Under the pieces are notes generated by a model, which did not search any database, had not been told where the DNA came from, and worked only from the letters and a program-made list of their open reading frames with translations. A program made the position numbers and the translations under genes. 64,000 bases of DNA. It comes from Tetraselmis striata (Eukaryota; Chlorophyta; Chlorodendrophyceae; Chlorodendrales; Chlorodendraceae). Positions within the stretch are counted from its first letter, which is position 1. The number at the start of each line of letters is the position of its first letter. Shown piece by piece: positions 1 to 12,798 of this stretch. The stretch lies in the NCBI GenBank assembly GCA_006384855.1, contig VCJN01003285.1:62001-126000 (forward strand), given 5' to 3'.

Positions 1-64
1 CAACAGTGCACGCCCCCAATTCACAGTGTGGCTGCGGTGTGCTGCTGACCTGGCAGGCATGCAG

Positions 65-2154
65 GACGGGGATGTGACGCCGTCCATCCGCCGGCGCTAC
101 AAGGGGTGGGCCATGCTGCAGCATAGCCTGGCGCCGCGCTCGCTCACCGGCATCGAGGACATCGGCAAGCGGCTGGAGGTGTTGTTCCCGGCGGAGGGGG
201 TGTGGTACCGCGGCCGGGTGACGCAGTACAGCAACCGCAACCGGCGCCACATGGTGCGCTACGACATGGGGCAGATCACGCTGCTGGACCTCGGCAAGGC
301 GCGCTTCCGCTGGGCGCCCGACGGCGCGCCCTTCCTGCCCAGCCCCATCGAGCACGTCCCGGGGCCGGAGGGTACGCCACCCCGCTGCAGCTCCCTGCCA
401 TGACGACCCCTCACCCGCCCCCAGCTGCCCGTCCCAGTCCCAGTTCCCTTTCTCATCCGCATCGCGGCGCACTCTGCCCCCGGCTGCTGCAGACGAGGCC
501 GCCGCCGCAGAGGCCCCCCTTTCCAGCCAGGTGCCCTCCGACGCGGCAGTCGATCCCGGCAGTCCCTCGTCCTGCAAAAGCTCTCCGGGCTCCGAGGCAG
601 CTGCTCCCGCCGAGACACGACCGCAGCTGCAGCTGCCGTCGCATTCGGGTGAGCGGCCACCGTTTGCGCGCTGACACTGGCACACACACAAACGCTCTGC
701 TCTGCCCTGCTGGCCGCCCCTGCCGACGCTAACCAAAAGGGGCAAATAACAACGCAGGTGAGACACCGGGGGGCTCTCGACCGGGGACACCCCCCAGGTC
801 GCAGGCAGGGGACGCCACCACGCCGCGGTCCACCAGGTTCCAGGGCGGCATCGCGCTCGCCGATCGCGTGAAGCTGTTTTCGTCGCGGCGCAAGGCGGTC
901 GCCAGGCGCAGCGCTGCGCTGGCCGGCCGTGGTGAGCCCTGCCTTCCGGCCTGGCAGCACCAACCACATACCCCGATGCCGCACGCTATACTCCAGCAAG
1001 CGCATTTGCTGCCAACCTTGAACCATGTGGCAGCCCAGCGCCGATCCGCATATCAGCGCCAAGTTTGTGTTGTGCGTGTAGATGCATTCAAAGGTATTCG
1101 AGTGTATATGCATTTAAAAAATTTAGTCTTGTGGATGTCGTCGCACCTATGTAAATATGCATTATAAGGGTTGGTGGATTTGGGATTGCACTTTTGGTTA
1201 TTAGGTTTTTAAACCCTAAACCCAGAACCGTAAAGGCTCATATTTGGGGGGGGGGGGGGGGGGGGGGGGGGCATGCAACCAGTAGAACGTTGGCTCTAGT
1301 TATGCAAAAAAAAAAACCGACCACTAAACATAGCTGAAAATAACATCCCTCGGGAGATCGCTGTCGCATTCCTCATTGCTGTACGTTTCGATGCTGCATG
1401 GCGTGTGCTATAACACATTGTATTATGCCATGGACCGCTGCATGTGCCCCGTAAGCCGGGGCGGTGACCTCCCGATGGGAGAAGGACCTTTCATGCCAGC
1501 GAGGGAACTATACCGACTCGCTGCTGCCCTGACCGGGGGGTGTTGCTCTCCGCAGGTGGCCCCCCAGGCGACTGCTGCGGGCATGGCGGCTGCCCCGCAT
1601 GTGTGCCCCCTTACGCCGCAGGCCTGGACGACATGTCGCTGGCCAAACGGCGGCGCATTCTGCACGGCGGGGACGCCCAGCTGGCGGCGCCCTGCGAGCC
1701 GGCGTGCAGCGCGGATCGGACGTCGGAGCACCTGCGCCCAGCGAGCCCCGCCAAGGAGGAGGAGTGCCCGCCCGCGCCGCCCTCGCCCCGCGCCGCCAGC
1801 TGCAGCGGCTCGGCGGAGGCGGTGGACGAGGAGGAGGCGGCGCGGCGGCAGCGCGCGGAGCATCGGCGGCGGCAGGCGGGGGAGAGGGCGGCGCGCAAGG
1901 CGGCGGAGGCGGCGCGGAACGCCGCTGGGATGGCGGTGATGGGCCGCCGGCTGGAGGTGTACTGCGCGGCGGAGGGCGGCTGGTACCGCGGCCGCGTGGC
2001 GCAGTTCAGCGCCAAGACGGGGCGGCACACGGTGCGCTGCGACAACGGTGCCATCGAGGCGCTGCGCCTGGAGGCGGACCGGCACCGCTGGGTGGATGCC
2101 GCGGCGCCCTTTGCGCCCATGCTCATCGCGGAGGAGGCGGACGAGCTGGCGTGA
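65..2154 (+). CDS. Tudor-domain protein, 3' part (5' end outside window)
   Basis: Exons inferred as 65-371, 493-648, 809-931 and 1556 (or 1622)-2154; all junctions are phase 1 and join in frame. The first exon follows a CAG acceptor and starts with Asp-Gly-Asp, as the second half of each split Tudor domain does in the gene at 16310-23153, so an upstream Tudor half probably lies outside the window. Two further Tudor-like modules are visible. One is in the first exon, built around GKRLEVLFPAEGVWYRGRV. The other is in the last exon, built around GRRLEVYCAAEGGWYRGRV, preceded by an Ala/Arg/Glu-rich helical stretch. Both resemble plant PDS5-type Tudor domains, which bind modified histone tails or chromatin partners; that role is inferred. 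The middle is low-complexity (Ala, Ser, Pro). Intron 932-1555 carries a long poly-G run and a short CCCTAAA motif. Confidence 0.72.
1201..1271. repeat. Telomere-like CCCTAAA motif and poly-G run in an intron
   Basis: A short TAAACCCTAAACCC motif near 1210-1222 is followed by about 25 consecutive G near 1246-1271, inside the last intron of the Tudor gene at 65-2154. Confidence 0.7.
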
Positions 2155-3469
2155 GGGGAGGTCGCTGCCCGCTGTCTTGCATTGCCCCTTCCCTCCAGGG
2201 TAGAGGGGATTATTGACAAGGGCACCGTTAGGCTGCTGTATACCTAGCTGGGGTATATACGCCTTTCATCTCTGCCCCGTCGACGGGGTACGCGTTGTCA
2301 GCGGGCGCTGGCGCCGGCGGCGGTTGGCCTGCGGGGCGCTGCATGCGTGTAATCCGCCTTATCAAGAGGCACCTACCCCGGCGCGCTGTGGCTGGCGCCT
2401 GGATGCTGGCCTACAGTGTGAACACATGTGTTCCTATTCGATAATGAAAAAGGCTGTACATGGGCTTGATCCCTTGTGGGGTGTGTACGCTCAGCAGCGG
2501 CGATCTGCGCTGGTGTCGGAGCCACGAGTTGTTTACGAATACAAAAGCGTGATGGGATCTAGGTGGGATCATGCCATTATTGTGGTGGGCATCCTGCCAG
2601 GAAATGGCTGGTATTTTATTGCTTGACAGTGCTGGTAGCCCTGTGCGAAGCAGCCATGATGCCCCGATGTTGAAATCACGTACACTGCTGATCGTTTCAC
2701 ATTCCTAGTTGTTGGGGGTAATAATAGGAGCTGAACGGCCGCGTGCGCGCGGCGCTGCTGTATCGCTCCACTAGCTTTGCCGGCGGGATCCTCCCCCGGG
2801 CCACTTCTGCAAGCACAGCTCTTCCGCTCTGAGCGCTTCCCACGCCTACGCCTGTCGCTACGCCTGTCCCACACTGGCCCAGAGCCGCGTTGGTGTTATT
2901 ACCCGATAGCTGTCACGGGCGTGCTGCGGTATGCACTGATACGGCATCACTCTGCCACTGTGTCCGGTTTGGAATAAAAAAGCGTCTGGTTTAGAATTTA
3001 AAAACGTATAACATACGAGATATCCCATAGAGGGGCCGCGGCCTTTCATGGAGCCAAAGTTGGTTTGAGAGGTAAGGGAACCACGAGCTCCCAGTTGAGT
3101 GTCGGAAAGCAGAGAAGCCCTCCGAGATACTATGTGCATATGTTAACACAGATGTAAAATATTTTATTCTACTCTAGTCTAGTCTAGTCCATTGTATCCT
3201 ACTCTAGTCCATTCCAGTCTATTCTATCATATTTCCTTGAATTACATGATGTTGTAAATATTAGCTGTTCAATACATCTGCCTTTGCTGTTGCCGTGCGG
3301 AGGGCTTCCATCCCTGTCTGCACTCTCCTTTCTGTTGTTTCTCACAAACCCTCACATCATTCAATATCAAAAGCTTTTCCACGGCGAAGTTAGAATCTTC
3401 GAGGAATCCAGGAGGCGGCGCTCTTGCAAACAGGTACAGGGATACATATATCACACGGCTTCTTCTTTC
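2155..3469. other. Spacer without a convincing gene
   Basis: No open frame here has domain content or splice-compatible extension. It is AT-richer than the genes and holds the short CTAGT-type satellite at 3168-3235. Confidence 0.6.
3168..3235. repeat. CTAGT/TCTAGTC-type imperfect short satellite
   Basis: Imperfect tandem copies of TCTAGTC and TCTAGTCCATT units run through this short stretch of the spacer. Confidence 0.7.
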
Positions 3470-4046
3470 TCAGCACCAGCTGCCGGCCCGCGTACAAGCC
3501 CTGCAGCTGCTCCGCAGTGTCTGGACATCCGTCACCTCATTGCCGCCGGAATGGCCACCAATGAGTCCTCTGCCGGCACCCGCAACCACCTCCAGGAAGG
3601 AGTTGCCGGGGGTGCGAGGCGCCAGGCCCTTGCGGACGACCTGCACAAACTCCACGACATCGCCCCCCGCGTCGAGCACCAATGGCTACAGCGCAGGCAG
3701 CTGCGGCAGAGTCCGCAGGACGCTTGCTGCATCGACGTTGTCAGCCTCAGGGTGAGGGTTGCTGAGGTCATCGATAATTACCAGGCGGGTCATGGAGCAG
3801 CGGCCGTTCCTCAGCTCGAGCTGCATAACGGCTGCGCCGATCGACCGGAGCGTGCACACCACCGTTGGCATGTCCAGCGCATCGGGACGCCATCCGCCCG
3901 TTCGGGAATATTCCAGCCTGGCTCTGATGGACATGTCCAGGCCGAGATGCCCGTCCGCGACCTGCCGCGGCTCCTGGAGCTGCCTCGTAAACCCGCGAGC
4001 TCTTGCTGTCGATCGGTTGCGCCTTACGTGCCTTCATGGGAATCAT
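3470..4046 (-). pseudogene. Unidentified ORF relic with one in-frame stop
   Basis: The minus strand has two consecutive open stretches in the same frame (3686-3934 and 3470-3682) separated by a single TAG at 3686-3688. The composition is protein-like, including a stretch around LVIIDDLSNPHPEADNV. I do not recognise the family. It could be a mobile-element fragment or part of an exon whose neighbours I cannot identify. Confidence 0.35.
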
Positions 4047-4049
4047 GGC

Positions 4050-7000
4050 GAGTGACGCTGCCGGTGGCGCGATGACAAGCGGACAGTCTCGCGTGTTTAC
4101 AACTTCGCCGCCGCTATCATCAGCAGGTCTCGGCAGGATTGAAGCCTGTGACTGATTCGAATTTAACGGGTGTAGGCATCCAGTCGACTAGTGCTCGTTG
4201 ATGTTAGTTAACTACAACTGATCACTCACGACTGAGCTAAACCAGGCCTCAAGGGTAGGTCGGTCGTCCCGGCGGGCGCAAACGTAGTTGGGTCGCTGCC
4301 GAGTTCGGCGCGCCAGCAACAGCAATAAGTGGGCAGCGTGCTCTGGCACGGCGTTATAAGAGTATGGCGTGCCTGACACGCCGTCAGACATAATCGGGAA
4401 GGGTGAGCATCTGTGGAGGCTTTGCTACCCCTCAGGGCTGACGCCGGGACCTCGCGAGCAGAAGCGCGCAAGCAGCTGCAGGAGGCGAGTGGGGGCCGCT
4501 GAGGATGCTGCCTGTCGTGCGTCATGCCGTACTCATCGCGGAACTGTTCAAACCCATCCCCAGCCGCCCAGCCCGCTGGTGGACGCGACTTGGGACGGTT
4601 TACCGCGAGTACGAGCGGTGGACCAGGTGGCAGCACTGCTCCGGGCGGTGCTATGGGAGGTGACGAGCCCTATACTGTACTCCCCGCGGGGTCGGCGCAA
4701 CGGCGCAGGGAGCAGAAAAATGATAGCGGAAATTTGCAGCGCTGCTCATCGCGCTAAAATAGCCGCCCACAGCATGTGTGCCGCCCGGGGGCTGGGGAGC
4801 CATACAACTTGGTTTCGGAGCATGGTTTCGGAGCGCGAGTTCTTCGTTAGTTCTGCGCGCCGGCCACATAATTGAGCTTTCATCGTATATATTACATATC
4901 GGGGTAGCGCTGAAAACACATATGATTATATGCCGCGTCGATCTGTCGCTCGCCGTAGAAATGGATATTCGCTCCATTCGAAACGCGTTGGAGAAACTAT
5001 AAACTCGTGGCCGACAACCGGACTACACACGCAAGGTAAGCAGAAAAGTACATCGATACACCAACTGCGACAGTCAAATGGGCACGCATGTCAAATGATG
5101 GACAAGCGGGGCCAAGCAGACCGCATCATGACTGAAGTAACATATACAACGAATTCATCACATCATGAATGTTTACGAACACATGCACGGACGCCCTGTC
5201 GTCTCTTCATGTACATGCTAAGCTCTCATATAATTCCTTATCGGTCGCGGTACGAGGTGCCGGTTTGACGAGTAGCGACACCTTATTACCGTGCTACATA
5301 TAGGCACATAACATAACCACATAACGGTATTGCTTCAAATGTAATGAATTGTGTACTTTCATTTAGCCGAAACTGCCTCTGTAAGCTCACATTTCATGCC
5401 ATTTCACTCGCTTGCCCGGTATGGTACGTGTTATGTATACTTACAGCACCAACCAACTCGTCCTACTCGTGCTCCCGACACGCATCTTCTCATTCCCACG
5501 TATGCCTCAGTCTCCGACAAAGCCGCCTCATGCACCCTGACAGAGATCTTGGAATAGTAAGTATTTTTTTTGCCACTTCTCCATGTCAGGCGTGCAGCAA
5601 GCGCGAAGTCCGCGCGCCGCGGCCGCATTGGCCCGGCCATCGTCCCATCGCCACCGCGTGAGGAATTCCGTTCTGTTGGGGCGGTTCTCAGCTCCCGCCC
5701 GCGGTCGCCGCAGCAGCCATGCCCTCCCTTGCCACCGATGTGCACGCACACATAGCCGCATGTATAGCGGACAACCTCCTTACCGGGATCACGTCGTGAT
5801 GTAAACATTCATGGAATTCATCCGAATCTGCATACCACGCACACAGCGATCGTTCTCTACTGCATTTCAGCCAATAACTCGCTCAATGTGTACCGGTATG
5901 AGTGCACTTTTGCGGGGGCATGAAAAAATATATGCACAGCCGTGCAACGCCGTCGATATACGTACCTACAACGAAGATTTCCTCGAGATTCGGGAAACAC
6001 CTTGGCGACAAGACGTCACCCTCGGCGACTGCGGTCTTCTTCAGCCTAGCTATTCAATGATTAATATTAGCGCGGCAGCAGCAAGCAGACTGCCACCTTT
6101 GCTCTTGTCACCACACGGAAGACGCGCGGTGGCGTCGGCCGGAGTTACACTCGCGCAAAAAAGCAAACCTCCTCTTCCCTGCCTCCCCGACTCCGCGCTG
6201 CTTGTATTAGTGTATTATGTGCAATATAGCATCAAAATTCAAAATGCGCGGGTGTTGTGTACGTGATGCTGTATATGTGTATTAGTTTCGAAATTTGCCG
6301 ATCAGGTCGTCCACTTTCTATTTCATAACGCAACGCACCGACTAGAGACCCAAAGTCCGCAATTAGGCAATTTTCACATCGACAACACATCGCAGGTTGG
6401 GCCAACTTAACATTTAAAATGACTTGTGTTAGGCGCCCCGCCCGCCCACGCCGCCGTCCCTGCCTCCACCGCGTCCACGACATGTATATGGTGGGTCGCT
6501 TGCCCCCGAAACCACTTGCTGCATCTACAAGATAATTATGTAGATATGTATGCATACATATCTGTAGAGTGGCCACTGCCTCCTCTCCCCATCAGATATT
6601 ATTCATGTAATCGAGCAGTGTCGATTGGTGGCAATACCGCCTGCAAGTTAAGTTTATTATTCAAAAGCGAAACCAATTCACATGTCGCACTTCCACCTTG
6701 CCCCCAACCAAGGCAAAATCGTGATGGGATACATCATTATTCGGCGTGCATCAATTCACGTCCAATCAATCCATTGGCTTAGGAACCAAGAGCAGCTGGA
6801 CACCCACTTTGCGCAGTAGCCTCGCTCGCAGGCTCCAACGGCATTGAAGCGAGCCACTTCAGTGTCGACGAGGCAATTACGCTATGCGCTGAAAATGCCG
6901 TCGAGTGGGGCCAAACGAATAAAGGGGGTGCATCACCTCACAAACGTTGAAGTCGTAGTACAACTTGCGCGGTTTATGCGTGGCGGGGTGCGGGTGGCGC

Positions 7001-7470
7001 AGTGACTCGGGTGTCCAGCGTGTCATATTGCAGCGAGGGCAGCGGTCGTCGGAATTCACACATGTGGTTACACATGTGTGCATTGTGGATGTGTGCATGG
7101 CAGCGGATAGGTCATGGGGTACCGCGTTGCAGACGACGGCCAAACGCAAACATTGCATCCCGCTGCGCTCGTGGTTCTACCTTGCGCGGCCACATCGCCA
7201 CAATGTATTTACTTACAGCTCTTTTCCCGTGTAATCTTTGATGATACACATACCAGTTGTATTACGGCCCCGCGGCACGAACCCGCATAAGGTCCACTTA
7301 TTGAACAGTAGACCATGTGAAGGCCAGGCCCCTCATCTAACGGGCGGACCCCGCTTCCTTTGATTTTCCTTACTGATTTTTGTACACCCCCTCCCCGACC
7401 CTACATGTACCCTATTCCTCTCTTGCGGACATTCCTTGTGCTTCTGAGGGCCCCATACAAATCCGTCAGT
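4050..7470. other. Gene-poor spacer
   Basis: The ORFs here are short, overlap on both strands, and lack recognisable motifs or consistent splice sites. I see no RNA gene or ordered repeat. Confidence 0.5.
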
Positions 7471-7477
7471 CTCCCTC

Positions 7478-10231
7478 CTAATGATAACCACCGCCCGCTA
7501 TCCCGGCGGGTGAGGCTAGGACGCCCCAAAGGCGCTTATTCCCCTTCCGTCCCTTCCCCACCAGCAGAGCTATGACGCTCCGGCTGAGCAGGCAGGCGAG
7601 GCATCCCGCCGGCAGCGTCGTAGATGCCGGGCTCAGGGGCGGTCGGGGTCGCTGCGTGAAAGGCTGCCCCAGCGGGTTGTTGGCTTCCCCCGGGGAGAGG
7701 GGCGGGCTCCCTTGTGGCTCGTCGTCGGTAGTCGCGCCGGTTATCCGGGCTGCCGCGTGTGCGGCACACCCGTCGAAAATGACGGCCAACTGTTGTACCG
7801 TAGTGCATGCCGCCGCGCCGCCGCTCTCGGCGCGAAGCTCCGGTAGCGCGCCGCCCCCATCTAGATGGAGGATTACGGCCTTAGTCTCAGCTTGCTCGAC
7901 GGGCTCCTGGCGGTGGACCACCGCCCTCACCTCCGCCAGAAGGTCCACTCGGAGGAGGTGGTCTTCCAAGGACTCGCCTCCACGGACGCCCGTCCTCGGG
8001 AGGCCGCCCGCGGACGAGTCGACGCTGACCTCCGGAGTAGTAGTAGTCGTAGGGCCGGTACTGCCGCCGAGGTACTGTACTACCTCCTGGAGGGAGGCAG
8101 CCGGTATATCGTCGTCGAGGCATGGGGGGGGGGGGGGGGGCTCGTTCATATCGACTGCGTGCAAGGCACCACTCGTTGTGGCGGCCCGGTTGGGCCGTTC
8201 CTCGGGGCGCGCCCCACGGCGCCCGAGCTAGCGGGCACCTCGATCGCTTGTAGACGGTGAAGTTGGGCAATCGCCCGGGACGGGAGGTCTGCGGCCGAAT
8301 CGTTTCGGGTAGTTTTCAGCCCAAGCCAGCTGCTGCCGTGGTTGTCTCGGATTGCCATGATGAAAATACCATCCCGTTTCACGCCAGCGGCCGGGGCACG
8401 CAGCAGCTCACGGCACCGTCAACGAGTACTCGCGCGCCCGACCGAGTTGGCATGCATAGAAGGATGCACCGGCTCTGGCGGCGCGATTTTGCCGGGTTGA
8501 ATCGCCGGCACGTGTCGCACGCCGAGGGAGACCGGGCCGTGCGGATCTTGCTCCAGGCTAAACGGATGTGGTGAGCTTGCACCGCTAGAATGACAACAAT
8601 GGGCGACTTGAAGGCCACCACGAATTTGCGCGCGTCGCCGTCGCGTCGCGCGTCGCCGATCGTGGCGGTATCTGCCCCCACCATGACGGTTATCTCGCTG
8701 CTTGCCCCCGAGGGCCGAAGGTCGAACGTGTGAGAGTAGGCCGCCGTGTCTAGGCCCTCGTCGGCTATGAGCTTCATTATCGCTGCGATGCGCATCTGCC
8801 GCATGCAGCCTCGGCTGAAGCAATAATCGAGAGCCCCCGCTACTGCTCGCGCCATCTCCACCTCCTCCGACCGGGGGGGGGGGGGGGGGGGGGGTGGCAA
8901 TCGAGGCCAGAGAGCGGGAGCCGGCACCCTATAGCATACGGGAAATGTTTTGCCGGCACACTCCTCCGTAGTGTTGTTACCGTCGGCCGCCGCGCTTGGC
9001 CGCTCGCCGCTGACAAGCAATGGCCACTCTCTGCGGCCCATGCGGCCGGGGATATAGAGAAGGGCGTCCTCCAGATAGGCCGTTGGCGCATGATCTGCCT
9101 GCGCCGATGCTACCTCCACTCGGGCAGACGTAGCGTGCGGCGGAGTCTTGGAGATGAACTTGATCCAGCTGCAACTCCAAAAGGCATGATGGAGGCAGGC
9201 GGACCTCTGCGTCCGGGGCACGGTTGTCGGCGTGGTCATAGAATTCCCACGCTGCGCTCGCGGCGTCGCGCAGCGTGGCTTTAAGCTCCTGCGGCTCGAC
9301 TCCCCCTAGGCCCTCCGCCTCGTATAGGGCTTCAGGAGGGTGTCGACGAGGTGTCGGGTGGTGATCTCTTCTCCCGTGAGGCCCGACATCTGTGGGATGT
9401 CGAACCACACGACGTGGGATAACCGTTCGATGCCGTCCATCTTCGGGTCCTCCGAGTCCACTCGGGGCTGTAGCGGGAGTTGGTAATGGTCGATGAGGAG
9501 CAGCTCCGACATAGTTTCCCCGTCATCGGTCTGCCGCAAAAGGACCCGGCGGGTGCCCTCGCGCGGCAGCGGTACTTTCACCGGCCCGGTAGTCGCCACG
9601 CGGCGGGTTTGTCTGGCACCTTGGTGCCTAGGCGCCAAGAAGGGCAGCGGCTTGGTGCAGACGCGGAGCCGGCCGGCGCTCGGGGCGTAGCCCCAACACG
9701 GGTCGATCTTTGCTACCAGTCGCCGCTCCGTCTCGGCGCGGCTGGCAGCGTCGATAAGATGCCCGGCTTTCACTGCGTCATTGTGGATCAGCGACACGTA
9801 GGGAGACTCGGGGTACCCTCTCGGTCTGCCCATCAGTGTCAGTTGCGGCGGAAGAGCCAGTGGGCGAGGGTAGTGCGGCGGCAGCCGCGGAGCTGCCGCG
9901 CCCGGAAAATTAATTAGGGCGAGGTAGTCGTCGGAAGGGCTGGATTTCGCGGGCTGTGGCCACGTTGGCCCGCGATAGGACCGGCGCGGCCGGCACCGGG
10001 GCGCGTTTTGCATGCCTTGGTCCATGGTTGCTGGAGCGATTGGTGTGTCGGCGGGGTGCGGCGGCGCGATGCCGGCGGCTGAGTCGGTGGTGGGTGGGTA
10101 GGCCATGGTTGCGGCGGCTACTCCGTAGAGAACTGTCTCCGGCGACCTTATCCACGCGGGTTCCAACGCGGGAATAAAGTACTACTCTCTTAACACCGTA
10201 AAAAGCGGCGGAGAAGTATGTTCGCCACATA
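7478..10231 (-). mobile_element. Degenerate element-like multi-frame coding block (gag/ORF1-like?)
   Basis: Protein-like sequence runs from about 10166 down to 7478 but switches frame several times. The longest piece (9306-10166) is a Pro-rich 286-residue stretch with a charged, globular-looking C-terminal half. A second piece (8379-9239) contains a proline run encoded by a poly-G tract and a CDTCRRFNPAKSR segment that could be part of a metal-binding site. A third (7478-8164) contains helical sequence around EVRAVVHRQEPVEQAETKAV. There is no reverse transcriptase or integrase motif. Frame breaks on one strand over 2.7 kb fit a decayed element ORF, but a poorly assembled gene is possible. Confidence 0.4.
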
Positions 10232-10522
10232 GGAATCAATTATGTCAAAACCATTTGCATCTGTCATCATCGTCAAACTTAAGTCGTGGCCCGCGGCCAC
10301 TTAAATATGGTAATATGCAATTGGATGATTTGATAACGCATGTTTCCGATGCGTGGGTAGACTATTGCGTATACACGCACGGACTCCAATGCCAATATAG
10401 ACGCATGTATATGACGCTCTCACCATGTTTGCAGCCATATGCATGTAGATGGACAAGCCGACATACACATGGCATGCTTGCATATAGGGAGAGGGCGGGG
10501 GGAGGTGTGGGTTGTGTTGGTA

Positions 10523-10523
10523 T

Positions 10524-10573
<50 letters not shown>
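10523..10573. repeat. (TAG)n trinucleotide microsatellite
   Basis: About 17 consecutive TAG units, essentially uninterrupted. Confidence 0.95.
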
Positions 10574-10579
10574 TGGGGC

Positions 10580-12798
10580 TGCATGTAGGCGGCCGATTGT
10601 TAACCGAAGATAAGAGCCTACCCCTACTGCGAGCTTGAGAAGGCGCGTCCAACATACACCCAGCTCATATGCCCAAGCCAGCCTAAAGCAGGATGCCACC
10701 GCAGTTTTCAATTACTCGTTTAATCACCCCTCCACAGAAGTCCTTGGACCCTTCGTCGCCGAATCTGAGTTTACGAATAGTTGGGTAGCTGCATTAATTT
10801 ATATATAACGCCACGAAACCCTGTAATGTTGCACATTTACGTTCAGTCTTTATCACCATAGAGTTTAAGCACGCCTTGTGGCCCTAAAAAGTGTCCGACA
10901 CGAGTGGGACTTGCGCCACACTGGGTGTTTCCAATACCCTCATAACAATTGGGTTACTAAGGTTCGTGCCCCGCACGTGCCGCCGCGCACGCATAAACAA
11001 TTGTATGGTGATGGCACGCATGGCCATGGATGGGTGAGGAAATATTTCAGCAAAGAGGCTAAGGCATTGTTGGCTGGGTTGGGTCCATAGTGGCATGCGC
11101 CCGTGCACGATATGGCGCGGATCTTGGGACCATCGCCAATGGAATGCAGTGCTGCCATGTGGTGCAATTCTCAAACTCACGGTGTTGAAATGGGTTATTT
11201 TTTTCAACAATACTACCACTAAAATTCCTTCAGTAGCGGTATGGTTGTCCGAGGTCTGATAGGCCGCATTTTCCAAATGTTTGAAAGTCATAGGTCAAGA
11301 TATGGCGCTTTTGATGACCGCGTGTGGTCACCACATTGGCGGCGTGGAAGTTTACGCCAATTTGATTTCAAACCTAACAAATATACAGTGCCGTGAGAGT
11401 GTGTTGGGTGTTATTCTCGTGCTCGGACCACTCATGCTTGGCACATGCCCCCCTCGAGCGATTTCCACGGCCGCCATGCCGGATCCCCTTTCACAACATT
11501 ACTTCCACGAGCATCGTCGACGCATTAAAATGTACGCTATTCCCGTGCCACTCGGCTCAAGATAGCCACGTTGTATAGGCATGCGGCCATGCACTACCGA
11601 AAAGCTTCGCCATGTGGCAAGGGAGGCGCGTGAACCCTTTCCCGCTTGCGCATGCAACGATCACAATAACATTTGTCCATGATTTCATTGCCCGTAAATC
11701 AGTGTAATCGATACATGGGGCTTGTCGTCCCATATTATGAATGATCGACCACATTTCATGCGCAAATGGTGGATTGTAGTTAATTATGATCATACAAATG
11801 GCGATGTGGTATGAATGCGGGGGCAGTGGTATTTCATGTGGCGGGATGCACATGGATGGCGCTATTTATAGTTTCGAAGCTCCTATTAGTGCGCTATTGC
11901 GAGCTAGAAGCTCTGCTTTTGCCTAAATTAAAGCGATGTTGACGGCAGCGGCTACCGCAGGGCAATACATGATTTATCGCGCTATCGCGGCAGTAATTTC
12001 CCCTCTATGGGACAAGCCGTACGACCCTGCGTAACATGCCTCATGCACGCGCGCATGACTTCACTGTGTGCACGCCCATGAGCATGTCGATTGAATTCGC
12101 ACACCGTATTTACATGGAAAGGTGTACATATAGTACCACTGCTCATCGCGCTGTCCTAGTTGTACATATAGCCTTTTTAGAACACCATATGGGCCGATAA
12201 TCCTTTGATCCGATAATGACGGCGGCGAGCTATGCCCACTGTAGGTATAGGGTAGCAAGCTCAGGTAGCTATATAATACTAATATTGCGCTGCGCGGCAT
12301 CTCATCATTATTGCGACTACAAACCGCGCAAATAACGCGACGCCACAGCCGCATCGTCGGCGGCATTAGTCGCGAGCGACTATCAGCACCATCAGCCAGC
12401 AGATGACCGCGATCTGCGCTACAGGGTACGTTTATTTATCGTACCTGTAGTACCGGAATGGGGCGGCAGCGAAACGCCGGGGCGGCCGCAGCTGTTCACC
12501 GCGGCAGCTGCTCACGGCTCACCGCAGCTGCTCACCTCGACACCTCGTGCGCTCGTCAGCGCCACCGTATGGCCGCAGCACGCAGCAGCATCAGGTACAC
12601 CGTACAGTACAGTAAATTTCCCGGGCGTCAGATGCAGCACGGCAGCTCCGCGTGCAATCGAAGCTGCCCGAGCGACTTCAATAATAGCCCGAGTGCACCA
12701 GAATTGACATCACAATCCGTCAATCCCAGCGTAGAACCCGTCCCCAGCGTCCACGCATACGGCTACACGGGACTGGTGGCACATATCTGATTTGAAAG
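10580..12798. other. Gene-poor spacer
   Basis: No coding model could be supported. Short open frames overlap on both strands without motifs. The last few hundred bases probably hold the promoter of the repeat protein that starts at 12799. Confidence 0.5.

Noticed and set aside
8126-8142. Polyglycine or polyproline ORFs over G/C runs (also at 1246, 8873, 22209, 39738, 44349, 51741, 60918)
   Set aside because: Homopolymers give open frames on either strand. Most lie in introns or spacers.
10523-10573. CRISPR-like array
   Set aside because: It is a plain trinucleotide microsatellite with no spacers. No array of any kind was seen in the window.
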